Origin: Eretmocerus hayati
Taxonomy: Eukaryota; Arthropoda; Insecta; Hymenoptera; Aphelinidae
Assembly (NCBI GenBank): GCA_029851415.1
Contig: CM056744.1
Span: 101,589,338 to 101,653,337 of the forward strand
Direction: 5' to 3'
Length of the DNA stretch: 64,000 nt
In this document: positions 1 through 9,976 of the stretch, piece by piece
Numbering within the stretch: the first letter of the stretch is position 1
Layout of the letters: each line of letters begins with the position of its first letter
Translations under genes and position numbers: made by a program
The notes under the pieces: model-generated
Databases searched by the model: none
The model's input: the letters and a program-made list of their open reading frames with translations, nothing else
What the model was told of the DNA's origin: nothing

Positions 1-346
1 GAACATTCGAGGTTTTTGGGCTAGAAGTGAGGACTATCAAGAGACATATTCTTCATCCGATTTGTTTTACTAAAATGATGATTCCGAGTTTCGGGATCAT
101 CGTATAGGAATCCTTATAGCAAAGATTCATTCCACGTAGACGAATTGTCGATTGTTTGAAATTATTCCCACTCAAAAAATGCTCTCCGCAATTCTTTGTA
201 TATTCGACGGGACTCAGATGCATTAAAAAATGATCGTACTTGATAAATTTCCTATGAAAATTTTCGCCTAATTTACAAAAATAACAAATGTACTTTTGTT
301 CACATACTATTTTGAATTGTATTCGGTATGATTCATCATTTTTCAG

Positions 347-3300
347 GAGAATATGAAGAGTGCTGAAGGCCCAGGGAAGTTTCATGCTGTAAAATGTGAC
401 ATCACAAAGGAGGAAGATGTTCTTGCAGCTTTTGATTGGATCAAAAAATCTTTAGGAGCTTTAAATATCCTCGTTAATAATGCAGGTGTTGCAAACCACT
501 CGAGTGTTGAAGGTTAGCACATTTCGCAGTTCATATTATTCTAGACAGTTTCAAAAATTTGGTTATTTAACTCTTTCATATATCGAACCATCAAAAAAGC
601 ATGCGTGTACGGTGAATTTAAAAATGAAATTTATTCGCAAATTGACTGAAAGAAAGAGGTGGGTATCGCTTCACCTTAGGATTTATTCTACGTTATTAAG
701 ATAGATTTGATAAGGAACTTTCAATTTGTCAAAATCAGAAATGATCTGATGCATTCATCTTGTCTACAAAATAATTACAACAGTTTCAAAAACATCCTAT
801 ACAATGTTTTCGATAAATATATTTTGTTAGCTGTGACAAATGGTCAAATTGGATTGATGAGAAAACAGATCCATGTCTGCGTAGAATTCTAGTAATTATG
901 AATTTTTTCAACATAATAATTAAAATTCGACCGATGAAACATACATTCGATGTCATTCTAATACCATTGGATACTCATTTGGATATTTTGCTGATATGGA
1001 TGAGTATATTTTGGAATTGACATATTTACGAACATTTTGATTTGCAATTACTTAACCGAAGATGATCATTTGACGGTAGTGAGGATATAATTCAAAAAGT
1101 GTATCATTTCTGAACCAGTTTTCACTTTTTGCAGATACTGCCACAGCCGATTTGGAACAAGTGATCAAGGTCAATTTCATGGGTCTTCTATACTGCTCAA
1201 AAAATGCTATAAAACTGATGAGAGAAACTGAAGCTGAAGCTCACATCGTGAATATCAATAGGTGAAAAGGATTTTCTTTGAATTTCTTAACAGACTCTTC
1301 AGACCATTTTGATCAGGGTTAGGCCATATCGTAAACAGCGTTTGATTGACTGCCAATCACCGATGTAACGTCTTCAGGAATCCACTTGCTTGATCAGATG
1401 CTTTATTTATTGCAGTAACTATACATTGATTTTTGATAAAAAATTCACTAAAGACAATCTTCTCGTTGTAACAGAATCATACTATAATGAATTACGGTTA
1501 TGTCAAGCACCCCAAATTTCGAAAAACGTTCCGGTCATTCGAAGCAAAATTCCAGATTGAAATATTTTATGAGCTCTCAATTCCTTCCGAAAACTTTATG
1601 AATAATTAGTGAAACGGTTCTTTAAAATGTATCATTCGAATTGTCAACACTGTCACTCGTTCCTATTCATCATCAAAGTTCATTGGGACACGCGCTGCCG
1701 CCACGAGAGTTGGGGATACCATTCAACGTTTATCCTGCAACGAAATTTGCTGGTAGAATTTTGATGGATACTTTGAGGGATGAACTTCATGATAGCAAGA
1801 TACGTGTCACGGTAAGAAAATATACCCTCAGCATCTCTATGATTGCTCAAATATCTTTTAGTCTCTAGTTCTTCTCATATTTCTGTACTATATTGGAGAA
1901 CCACATTTTTTTATACGTCCAAAACCGACCATAAAAAATATAATGGGGTCTAACTGACCCCAAATAGAAAATTTGATAACTCTTGGATTGCATCAAGTAT
2001 ATCGCTTTGGAATTTTTTTAAATGGTAGGGATCCTCAAAACAAGATGCTACACCGACAGAGCCTGATTCACTCAGAGACTACTGGTTCATTTTTGCCCCG
2101 AGAAACGCTGCTCTGGCGTTGCGCCGCTCATGGGGCAAAGGCGAACCAAATTTGAGCGGGAGGCGAACCATCGTGGTGTGCAAACGCACCACGTAACCGC
2201 CGCGATCCGCCGGACAAAATCGAGTGCGTGGTGCGTTCTGGCTCCACGGCGTGGCGCAGCGTCTCCCCAAATGTAGGGTACGGCTTCTCCGTTCCCCTTA
2301 CTCTGTGGCTCTCTCTCCCCTCACTTGCCTTCTCCCCGCATCTCCCGGCATGCGCCAGCTCGCTGCGTCGAGTATCAGATCTTCCTGGCCCTCGGCCATG
2401 TACACATATATTTGAATACATAGCTTTACATTAAACTATGGTGTACATAACCTTGCTTTACACCCCAATCACTGGTCACAAGTGACTTAATAAATAATTG
2501 TGGAGCCTCTAGAGCCCACAACTTGGTGACCCCGACGTGATATCGTTGGTCATTTGTGCATAAGTGAGTGTAAAAATATTTTTTGTGATAATAAAACAAA
2601 AAATGAGTGAATCCAAAAGACTCACTCGCCAGGCTGCAAAACAGTTAGGGATACAAATCCCGGCGAACCCAGAAGAGGCAGCTGCACTCACCCAAATGCA
2701 GTCAAGAAATCAGCAACAGGTGTTGGATCCAGATTCAACTCGTATTCAACTCGAGCAGCAATTGCAAAAGCAACATAAGGAACTCGAGCAACAGTTGCAG
2801 CAGCAACGAATAGAGAATGAACAAATGAGTTTAATAGACCTTGATTTGGATCAAGGAGCCTCATCACCGACTCCTGCTGATAAAGGGGTAAGTCCGTCGC
2901 TAAACAATAGTGTAGCGAATTCGCACGTGGTTGAAGTAGAATCACAGTTAAAAGCTACAGCAAAATCATTTGAGCCTTCAACAACAATTGGAGCATCACA
3001 TAATGATGTGGAGCAGTCAGTGAAAAACATTTTTCAAAATACAGAGCAACTTTACAGCATGTTTGTGGAATTTTTAAAAGTTCAAGGGCAACAATTCCAA
3101 AACTGTTCGCCCGGCTCTGAAAAGATGGCTGTTTCCGGCCAGACCACGTGTGAAGGCGATCTGCCTACTCAACCTAACCCTTTCGTTCAACAAAGGGATA
3201 TACAAGCGTGCAGCACATTGCGCGAGGTGTACTACACACCGACAGCGAGCATACCGAGTCCCGAGTTGCAGCAGACGACGCCAAAGCAGCGCGCGCACTC

Positions 3301-6300
3301 GGACAGCGAGAGCGCGGTAGATCAAGCAGCGCCAAAGTCGCTGCCGTCAGCTGCTGCCCCCCAAGTAGGGGAAGCTTCTCCCGCGGCTAGAGCTGCCACA
3401 GCTGCACACCCACCCACCAGCAACATGGTGGGGATAGCTCATCAAGCTCAACCCGGCTATACTTTCACTCAGCCGCACATACAGCAGCCACAATACGTTC
3501 CATATTACGGCCCTTACGTGCCGTATGGGAATGTGCCATATTGGGCTATACCAAACGTCGCGGCTGACTCTCAAGCGATTCAACCTAGAGAAAAGAAATT
3601 CTTCATGCCTAAGCTATGGGCGGATAAGCCGGTGGCATGGTTTGCTGCGTTGGAGGATCAGTTCTCCGAGAATAACGTCAAGACCGACTCCAAAAAATTC
3701 ACCCTGCTACTCCATTATCTGGATGGACAATTTATAACCGAAAAAATCGGGAACTTGATTGCAATGACACCTTTGGGCAACAAATATGAAACCATAAAGA
3801 AAGCCGTTCTTGATGAATTGAGAGGCACTGTGAGCGAAGCTTATCGCAAGCTCATACAAACGAAAATAGCCCCTAATCAAAAACCGTCCCAGTTTTTGGA
3901 ACAAATGAAGTCTGCCAATACAGACTTGAGCCCGCAGTTCATAAGGGATTTATGGAGTACGCATCTGCCGCCACACGTGCGTTTGACACTAGCTAGCATG
4001 CAGAATGCCTCTGATGAGGAGGCAACGCGTGCTGCCGATAGTGCGGCAGAACTGCGCGCTGATGCATTCCAAATCAACGCGATATCAAAGCCCAAAGATG
4101 AGACCAAATCTCTAACGCAAGAGGAAATCCTGGTTAAAATTCAGGAACAATTGAACGACCTTACGAAGAAGGTAAAGAAAATGTCTCGCCGCTCTAGCTC
4201 TCGCTCCAAATCCCCATCGGCGAAAGACAAGGGTGGTGACCAGCGCAAACTCAAGCACCCGGGGACAACCTTGATAAACGGTAAAAAAATTTGTTGGTAC
4301 CATGATCAGCATAAAGAAACTGCACGTTTCTGCGGAGCACCGGAAGAATGCGAATGGACAAAAAACTAGTGGCGTCGCTCGAATTAGCGGCGATCGGCGA
4401 CGCACATGCGTTCCGCCGCATTTTCTTACCAGACTTGGAGACTGGAAATTTATATCTAGTCGATTCTGGAGCAGACATCTCGGTCATACCTGTGACCAGT
4501 GTGTCTAAAAAAGAAAATGTCGCTGACCACAAATTATTCGCGCCAAATGGGACTGTAATCCCATCTTATGGTGAGCGTCATGTAACTCTCGATTTAGGTT
4601 TCAGAAGACCACATGAGGGATATTTCCATGTAGCAGACGTCCCGTACGGTATCCTAGGAGCAGACTTCCTAGGACGTTGGCAGCTGGTCCCCGATATCAG
4701 TACCTGCACCGTCATGGACAAGGAGACCAAATGGGTCCGAAGAGGACACGCAGCTCCTGCAACAGTACATGGAGTTTCTGTCATAGACAAATCGAGTAAG
4801 GCTGCGCCAATTCTTGCAGATTTTCCTGAAATCACAGGAGGTCCGCGGGACATCAAACCGCGTGTTAAAGCCAAAACGCTCCACCACATAAACACTGTAG
4901 GACCGCCTATTGCTGCTAGGCCAAGACGCCTCCCACCAAAAAAGCTGAAGATAGCTCAAGAACTGTTTAAGCAGATGATGGAAGATGGTGTCGCGCGCAG
5001 GTCAAAAAGTCAGTATGCAAGTCCACTACATATGGCCCAAAAAGCAAATGGCGAATGGCGCCCGTGCGGTGATTACAGAGGTATAAATGCCCAAACGGTC
5101 CCAGACAAATATCCAGTGAAAAACTTTCTGGATTTAAGCAGAGTAGTTCGAGGTAAACGCATTTTTTCCAAACTTGACTTGAAAAAAGCATTCAATCAAA
5201 TAGACAACGCACCGGAGGACATACCAAAAACAGCGGTGATAACTCCATTTGGTTTATTTGAATTTTTGAAAATGATGTTCGGAATGATGAATGCTACACC
5301 AACTTTTCAGAGACATATGGATGAAGTGTTTCTTGGTTTAGAAGATGACGTTTTCTGCAGTATTGACGATGTCTTAGTGGCATCAAAAGACGAAGAGTCC
5401 CACGAAAAAATCTTGAGAATAGTCTTCGAAAGATTGCGTGACTATGGGTTGCGGATCAATGCTGACAAATGTGTATTCTTCGTTCAGGAAATAGACTTCT
5501 GGGGCCATCATGTATCAGAGAAAGGAGTAGAACCATTGAAAAACAAGGTAAAGGCTATTCTCGAATTCGAGAAACCCAAAACCTTATCAGATCTCAACAG
5601 GTTCATGGGAGTAATCAATTACTACAGGCGGTTTGTCAAAGACGCTGCCACTGCCCAGTCCCCTTTATACAAGCTGCTCCAGGGAGTCAAGAAAAAAGAC
5701 AACCGTCCTGTACCATGGGACGAGGAAACAAACGCAGCTTTCGAAAAATGCAAGCAAAATCTTGCAAATGCAACGCTGTTAGCTCATCAAGACCCGGAAG
5801 CACCTCTGCGCATATCTTCAGACGCATCTGCCATGGCTATGGGAGCAGTGCTGGAGCAAAAGGTCAATGATGAATGGCAACCTCTTGGATTTTTCTCTAA
5901 AAAATTCAACAAAGCGGAACAAAATTACAGCACATATGACCGTGAGTTAGCTGCTTTGTACCATGCTGTAAGATTTTTCAGAGGAATGATTGAAGGTTGT
6001 GAACTACAACTGCGTGTGGATCAAAAGCCAATCACTTATGCATTCGTGCAGAAAGCTGACAAGGCTTCACCGCGGCAACAGAGGCACCTCAGCTTCATCA
6101 GCGAATTCTGCACTGACGTCAGATACGTAAAAGGTGAGGATAATGAGGTGGCAGATGCTCTATCGCGTGCAGCAGTGGACGCCATCAGAATGCCCTCAAT
6201 CATAGACTTCAGCCAACTGTCCCAAGCTCAGAACGATGATGAGGAATTGCAGCATCTTCTTCAAAACAAAGATAACACATCGCTCAAGCTGCACAAACTA

Positions 6301-9300
6301 AGCTATGGTCCGGATCATCAAGGTATCTATTGTGACGTGAGTACAGAAGATATTCGACCTTACGTACCCGTTGCTTTCAGAAAAAAAGTATTTGATGCTC
6401 TGCACGGACTAGCCCATCCTGGCCCTAAACCTTCTGTTAAAATCATCTGCCAGCGATATGTCTGGCCCAGGATGAACAAACAGATAACCAAATGGACCAA
6501 AGAATGTGTGCCATGCCAACGTTCCAAAACCGCACGCCACAACGTGCTCCAACCAAAAGCATTCAAAGAACCAGATCAGCGCTTCGATCATGTGCATATA
6601 GACATTGTGGGACCCTTACCTAGATCTCAAGGGTATGAGTACTGTTTGACAATGATTGATCGTTTCACGCGCTGGCCAGAAGCAATTCCAATCAAAGATA
6701 TCACAGCACAAACAGTTGCAGATGCATTCTACACGCATTGGGTATCTCGATATGGAACTCCAAAAGTCATTACGCATGATCAAGGTTCACAATTTGAATC
6801 AGCTCTCTTTGCAGCACTGGCAAAAATGATAGCGAGTGACAGGAAACACACGACTCCATATCATCCTGCTGCCAATGGAATGATTGAGCGCTGGCATCGC
6901 ACTGTCAAGGCAGCCATCCGCTGTTATGCATCACAAGACTGGGTGCCACTTCTCCCACCAATACTGTTGGGACTTCGCAGTGTTTACAAAGAAGAATTGG
7001 GAGGCTGTCCAGCTGAATTTCTCTATGGAACAAACTGGCGTTTGCCAGGAGAGTTTTTCACACATGAAGACCCGCCTATGGATCCTCAATCGTTTTTGGA
7101 GCCACTCCGACTTCATATGCGGGAGATACGTCCAGTTCCAGCTGCACATCACTGCAGAAGGAAAGTCTTCTGGTACAAAGACCTATATACTTGCTCACAC
7201 GTGTTCATGCAAAAAGGAGCAAAGAACACTTCATTGGATCAGCCGTATGCAGGACCATTCAAAGTCATACGCAGAGTAGACGACAGAGTTTTTGTAATTG
7301 ACGTCCAAGGTCGGGAAGTAACCATCAATGTTGAGCGTCTGAAACCAGCACACATAACTTTTCCAGAGCTAGAGCAAGCAAACTCTACACCATTCTCAAA
7401 TGATCACAGTTATGCTAGAGCTCCGTTGTCGTCCAATATGTTACAAACTCAGCCATCAATAAGTTCTCAACCTCAGTCCGTGGTATCAACGAATGCTCGG
7501 AATCCTGCAACGAGCAATTCATCTTCATCAGTTCCTGTTCCAGTTCCTGTTTCAAGCGACGCCACACGTAGCGCTCCTCTACGTACTTACGAAAATAAGA
7601 AGAAGAAAGTGTCGTTCAAGTGAAATGTTATCATTCAAGTGCTTTTGAATGCAATAGTGTATTGTGGTGCTCAGTGACATACCCAAAATAGAAAAGAAAA
7701 TAGAGACTGTAAGCGAATATTTCCATGACAAGAATATGATTTCCCGACAGAAAATCCAAAGGCAATTCAAAGTTTTTCATCGTCCTATCTTCAATCTAGC
7801 AAGTATAAAGTCATTTTAGATTCTTAAGGTGCTATAGCACAACCAAATACCTCAGTGGTCAGACGGTTCAAAATTTGATTGTTTTCAAATGAAAATATTT
7901 ATTTTGTACCTAAAGTTACCAATTTGAGAAGCATTCACCACGTACTTAACGTGAAGTATTTCCTAAGTTCAGTATTTCCAAAGAAATAGCAGCTGAAAAG
8001 TTGTATTCCTGGAACTCAATAATGTTCCTGACCAAATATTCCTAACAAAGAGTATTTTTTAACAAAGATCAAAAGATCTTCGGGCGAGTCATTTGATAAA
8101 TACAACAGAGAAAGCGTAAAATCGATTTTGTGCCTCTTGAAGTTGTAAAAGAAATTTTCTGGTCACCAAGACCGCTTGACAATGTTCAAAATATTGTTTA
8201 TCAAATAATTTTCCCCATTGCCTTCACTGAGGGGGGCCTGTGTAGGGTACGGCTTCTCCGTTCCCCTTACTCTGTGGCTCTCTCTCCCCTCACTTGCCTT
8301 CTCCCCGCATCTCCCGGCATGCGCCAGCTCGCTGCGTCGAGTATCAGATCTTCCTGGCCCTCGGCCATGTACACATATATTTGAATACATAGCTTTACAT
8401 TAAACTATGGTGTACATAACCTTGCTTTACACCCCAATCACTGGTCACAAGTGACTTAATAAATAATTGTGGAGCCTCTAGAGCCCACACAAAGTCGGCG
8501 GCATTGGCACCCATCATTGTGCTGCATCGCAATGGTCCCAAGAATCTCATAAAAATATTCAGTCTCCAAACTTTTCAAGAATCTGAAGAGCTTTATTTTC
8601 TCACTGTAAAATGAATAACTTTCTTCCATTTTTGTATAAACAGCCAAAATTTGGTGGAAGTTGGTATCGAATACTATGTTTTGAGATGAGTCTATTACCA
8701 ATAGTCACCCAAAAAAATATTTATTCTGAAAAATGACGGAGAATGGAGTTTTTCCATCCGCGGAAAAGGGAGGTCATGTTGATACCATACTCGTATATTG
8801 TAAAGTTACGGAATGAAAAATGGGTAGATCGATTCTAAGGACAGCTGGGTTCGGCTCAGGATTAACCCAGGCTCGTAAAATTCTTACTGTGCTTAGCTCA
8901 AATACAAATCTCTGCAAAGTTTGATCAAAATCTGATCGACTCCCTTCAGGGTTAACCGAAATAATTATTCATTTGGACAGTAAGAATTGTTCAACTATTT
9001 CATTAGTTGTTTCAAATCAAATCACAATATAATCTCATCATTTCTTAGGGGTTTAGTTATTGTGTACATCTACCATTACCAAAATGTCTTGGTTTGGCCT
9101 ACTGCGAATCTTGAGAAAACCTTCCAATACAAAATTCATATTCCCCTCTGCTTCTTGATGAAAGAATTCTAAAGAAGATCCTAAGGTTTCAACACTGATA
9201 AGTTTTGTCAATCATTTTTTTACGGAATCGCCCTCTTTTTCAGAATATCAGCCCGGGCCTAATCAAGACAGAGATGATGACTAACAATCCAACATTTGCA

Positions 9301-9417
9301 CAAATGCCAGCATTGGAGGCTAGTGATGTCTCCGACGCCATTGTTTATGCACTGGGAACACCACCTCACGTTGAAATTAATGAATTGAAACTGACTGTGA
9401 GAAGTTTGAAAGTATAA
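347..9417 (+). CDS. Short-chain dehydrogenase/reductase (SDR family member 11 / farnesol dehydrogenase-like), 5' end outside the window
   Basis: Four exons can be joined in phase: 347-512, 1135-1261, 1679-1811 and 9244-9417, giving 199 residues and a TAA stop. The usual length is about 250, so the first exon with the TGxxxGIG cofactor loop lies before position 1. Visible SDR motifs are CDITKEED (adenine-ring Asp region), NNAGV, a catalytic Ser in NINSSLGH, the active site YPATK (YxxxK), and SPGLIKTEM after it. The family is cytosolic and NAD(P)(H)-dependent, oxidising or reducing alcohols, sterols and isoprenoids; the farnesol dehydrogenase-like subgroup is common in insects. The substrate here is an inference. 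All splice borders are GT/AG and the phases agree (1, 2, 0). The last intron is 7.4 kb because a gypsy element sits in it in the sense orientation. A second possible exon start near 1313 (AG then GLGHIVNSV and a stop) would truncate the protein and was not chosen. Confidence 0.88.
1812..2271. other. Left part of the last SDR intron, with a GC-rich patch
   Basis: No gene is visible. Bases 2090-2271 are clearly richer in G+C than their surroundings and contain short hairpins built on GTGGTG/CACCAC. The retrotransposon cut this patch: the sequence resumes after the second LTR at 8490. It may be a fragment of an older mobile element, but nothing identifies it. Confidence 0.4.
2272..2520 (+). repeat. 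5' LTR of the gypsy element
   Basis: 249 bp, bounded by TGT...ACA and identical by eye to 8241-8489. It contains an AATAAA signal at 2489-2494. The exact start is set by the first base shared with the 3' LTR and by the CAAA duplication just before it. Confidence 0.95.
2524..2537 (+). promoter_or_regulatory. Primer binding site for minus-strand DNA synthesis
   Basis: TGGTGACCCCGACG begins three bases after the 5' LTR, the normal place for a tRNA-complementary primer site, and starts with the usual TGG (complement of tRNA CCA). I did not assign the tRNA species. Confidence 0.8.
2603..4369 (+). CDS. gag: Gag polyprotein of the gypsy element
   Basis: The ATG at 2603 (MSESKRLTRQAA) gives 588 residues; the open frame starts a little earlier without an ATG. 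The first 90 residues are rich in Gln and Glu and look like coiled coil (repeated EQQLQ). A Pro/Ala/Thr-rich linker follows, then a conserved block beginning near FFMPKLWADKPVAWFAALEDQ, the capsid-like region of insect Ty3/gypsy Gag. A basic Ser/Arg stretch (RRSSSRSKSPS) leads to a C-terminal Cys/His motif (CWYH...RFC...EEC) instead of a classic CCHC knuckle. It should form the cytoplasmic particle that packages element RNA. It ends in TAG directly after a slippery heptamer, so most ribosomes should stop here and a minority should shift into pol. Confidence 0.9.
   Translation: MSESKRLTRQAAKQLGIQIPANPEEAAALTQMQSRNQQQVLDPDSTRIQLEQQLQKQHKELEQQLQQQRIENEQMSLIDLDLDQGASSPTPADKGVSPSLNNSVANSHVVEVESQLKATAKSFEPSTTIGASHNDVEQSVKNIFQNTEQLYSMFVEFLKVQGQQFQNCSPGSEKMAVSGQTTCEGDLPTQPNPFVQQRDIQACSTLREVYYTPTASIPSPELQQTTPKQRAHSDSESAVDQAAPKSLPSAAAPQVGEASPAARAATAAHPPTSNMVGIAHQAQPGYTFTQPHIQQPQYVPYYGPYVPYGNVPYWAIPNVAADSQAIQPREKKFFMPKLWADKPVAWFAALEDQFSENNVKTDSKKFTLLLHYLDGQFITEKIGNLIAMTPLGNKYETIKKAVLDELRGTVSEAYRKLIQTKIAPNQKPSQFLEQMKSANTDLSPQFIRDLWSTHLPPHVRLTLASMQNASDEEATRAADSAAELRADAFQINAISKPKDETKSLTQEEILVKIQEQLNDLTKKVKKMSRRSSSRSKSPSAKDKGGDQRKLKHPGTTLINGKKICWYHDQHKETARFCGAPEECEWTKN
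4348..7623 (+). CDS. pol: Pol polyprotein: protease, reverse transcriptase, RNase H, integrase
   Basis: The open frame is 1091 codons and is entered by -1 frameshifting near 4366, so the first few codons are probably not translated from their own start. Domains by residue in this frame: aspartic protease with DSGA at 39-42; reverse transcriptase about 200-370; RNase H about 480-600 with SSDAS and YDREL; integrase zinc finger with HGLAH near 684 and CVPC near 720; integrase core with D752, D811 and E847, an exact D-35-E spacing, plus GMIERWHR. The C-terminal tail is Ser/Pro-rich. All domains are present and uninterrupted. One oddity is that the reverse transcriptase YxDD box reads SIDD (residues 338-341). 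The products would copy element RNA to DNA and integrate it. Confidence 0.93.
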   Translation: MRMDKKLVASLELAAIGDAHAFRRIFLPDLETGNLYLVDSGADISVIPVTSVSKKENVADHKLFAPNGTVIPSYGERHVTLDLGFRRPHEGYFHVADVPYGILGADFLGRWQLVPDISTCTVMDKETKWVRRGHAAPATVHGVSVIDKSSKAAPILADFPEITGGPRDIKPRVKAKTLHHINTVGPPIAARPRRLPPKKLKIAQELFKQMMEDGVARRSKSQYASPLHMAQKANGEWRPCGDYRGINAQTVPDKYPVKNFLDLSRVVRGKRIFSKLDLKKAFNQIDNAPEDIPKTAVITPFGLFEFLKMMFGMMNATPTFQRHMDEVFLGLEDDVFCSIDDVLVASKDEESHEKILRIVFERLRDYGLRINADKCVFFVQEIDFWGHHVSEKGVEPLKNKVKAILEFEKPKTLSDLNRFMGVINYYRRFVKDAATAQSPLYKLLQGVKKKDNRPVPWDEETNAAFEKCKQNLANATLLAHQDPEAPLRISSDASAMAMGAVLEQKVNDEWQPLGFFSKKFNKAEQNYSTYDRELAALYHAVRFFRGMIEGCELQLRVDQKPITYAFVQKADKASPRQQRHLSFISEFCTDVRYVKGEDNEVADALSRAAVDAIRMPSIIDFSQLSQAQNDDEELQHLLQNKDNTSLKLHKLSYGPDHQGIYCDVSTEDIRPYVPVAFRKKVFDALHGLAHPGPKPSVKIICQRYVWPRMNKQITKWTKECVPCQRSKTARHNVLQPKAFKEPDQRFDHVHIDIVGPLPRSQGYEYCLTMIDRFTRWPEAIPIKDITAQTVADAFYTHWVSRYGTPKVITHDQGSQFESALFAALAKMIASDRKHTTPYHPAANGMIERWHRTVKAAIRCYASQDWVPLLPPILLGLRSVYKEELGGCPAEFLYGTNWRLPGEFFTHEDPPMDPQSFLEPLRLHMREIRPVPAAHHCRRKVFWYKDLYTCSHVFMQKGAKNTSLDQPYAGPFKVIRRVDDRVFVIDVQGREVTINVERLKPAHITFPELEQANSTPFSNDHSYARAPLSSNMLQTQPSISSQPQSVVSTNARNPATSNSSSSVPVPVPVSSDATRSAPLRTYENKKKKVSFK
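4360..4403 (+). promoter_or_regulatory. Programmed -1 ribosomal frameshift signal between gag and pol
   Basis: The heptamer AAAAAAC (4360-4366) is read as A AAA AAC in the gag frame and is followed at once by the gag stop TAG. After five bases comes a perfect 7 bp stem, GCGTCGC (4372-4378) with GCGACGC (4397-4403), which an inner CGA/TCG pairing can extend. Slippery site, short spacer and GC-rich hairpin are the three standard parts of a -1 signal, and pol lies in exactly the -1 frame. Confidence 0.85.
8229..8238 (+). promoter_or_regulatory. Polypurine tract (plus-strand primer)
   Basis: GAGGGGGGCC lies just before the 3' LTR start at 8241. The 600 bp between the pol stop (7621-7623) and this tract holds no convincing gene. 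Confidence 0.75.
8241..8489 (+). repeat. 3' LTR of the gypsy element
   Basis: 249 bp, the same by eye as 2272-2520, followed by the CAAA target duplication at 8490-8493. Its AATAAA (8458-8463) could end transcripts of the element and possibly those of the host SDR gene, since both run on the plus strand. Confidence 0.95.
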
Positions 9418-9976
9418 CCATCAAGTTAAATATATAAAACTATCTCTTATAACTAAATAGAAGTGGATTTTTTATTTTTATTCTTTATTATTTAGTATAG
9501 AAGTGGATTGATCATGTGAAAGTATTATACTATATTGATGCACCGCATTTACCATAACGAAAACCTGAACACAGGCCTATGGTGGGGGCCACCATCAAAA
9601 GGCTCCCACCATCGGACGAGCGAAAAATTTTTTAGAGGCTCCGAAAATTTTTCAGAAACTGGAAAAATTTTTTATGCCTTATCTGGGTGAATCCTGATGA
9701 CGCGCGGTCAATCCCTGAACCTACAAGTACGGGAATACAATCGCACCGGGAAATTTTCATTTTATCAATTTTGATTCTCATAAGAAGGATTGCATACCAA
9801 CTCAATGCTCAAATAATCAGACCGACAATGAGGTCGTGGAAAAATCATCTCCAAAACCAAGAGATTAAGTGAGTAAACCCGCAAATATCCTGGCGTTCGG
9901 ACTTAGAATTCTGCCGAGAAAAAAAAGTCACTTCCAAATCCTAGGAGAAGTCCTTCCAAATCATTGAGTGATAATA
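9418..9976. other. 3' flank of the SDR gene
   Basis: This is AT-rich sequence after the SDR stop. No further gene is visible. There is no canonical AATAAA close to the stop; AAATATATAAAAC near 9430 may serve. The stretch 9560-9680 has short internal repeats (GAAAAATTTTTT) of unknown origin. Confidence 0.4.

Larger units (their letters stand above)
2272..8489 (+). mobile_element. Complete Ty3/gypsy LTR retrotransposon
   Basis: The element is 6218 bp. Two 249 bp LTRs, identical by eye, begin TGTAGGG and end GCCCACA. A perfect 4 bp target duplication (CAAA at 2268-2271 and 8490-8493) flanks them. Inside, in order, are a primer binding site, gag, pol with protease, reverse transcriptase, RNase H and integrase, about 600 bp without a long reading frame, and a G-rich polypurine tract. 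There is no env-like frame after pol, so this is a retrotransposon rather than an errantivirus. Identical LTRs and uninterrupted frames indicate a very recent insertion. It lies in the last intron of the SDR gene, on the same strand. Confidence 0.95.

Noticed and set aside
1313..1345. Alternative SDR exon after CAG at 1312 reading GLGHIVNSV
   Set aside because: It ends in a stop at once. The exon at 1679-1811 joins in phase and carries the active site.
7624..8228. An env gene after pol of the gypsy element
   Set aside because: No long open frame, signal peptide or membrane helix is present in the 600 bp before the polypurine tract.
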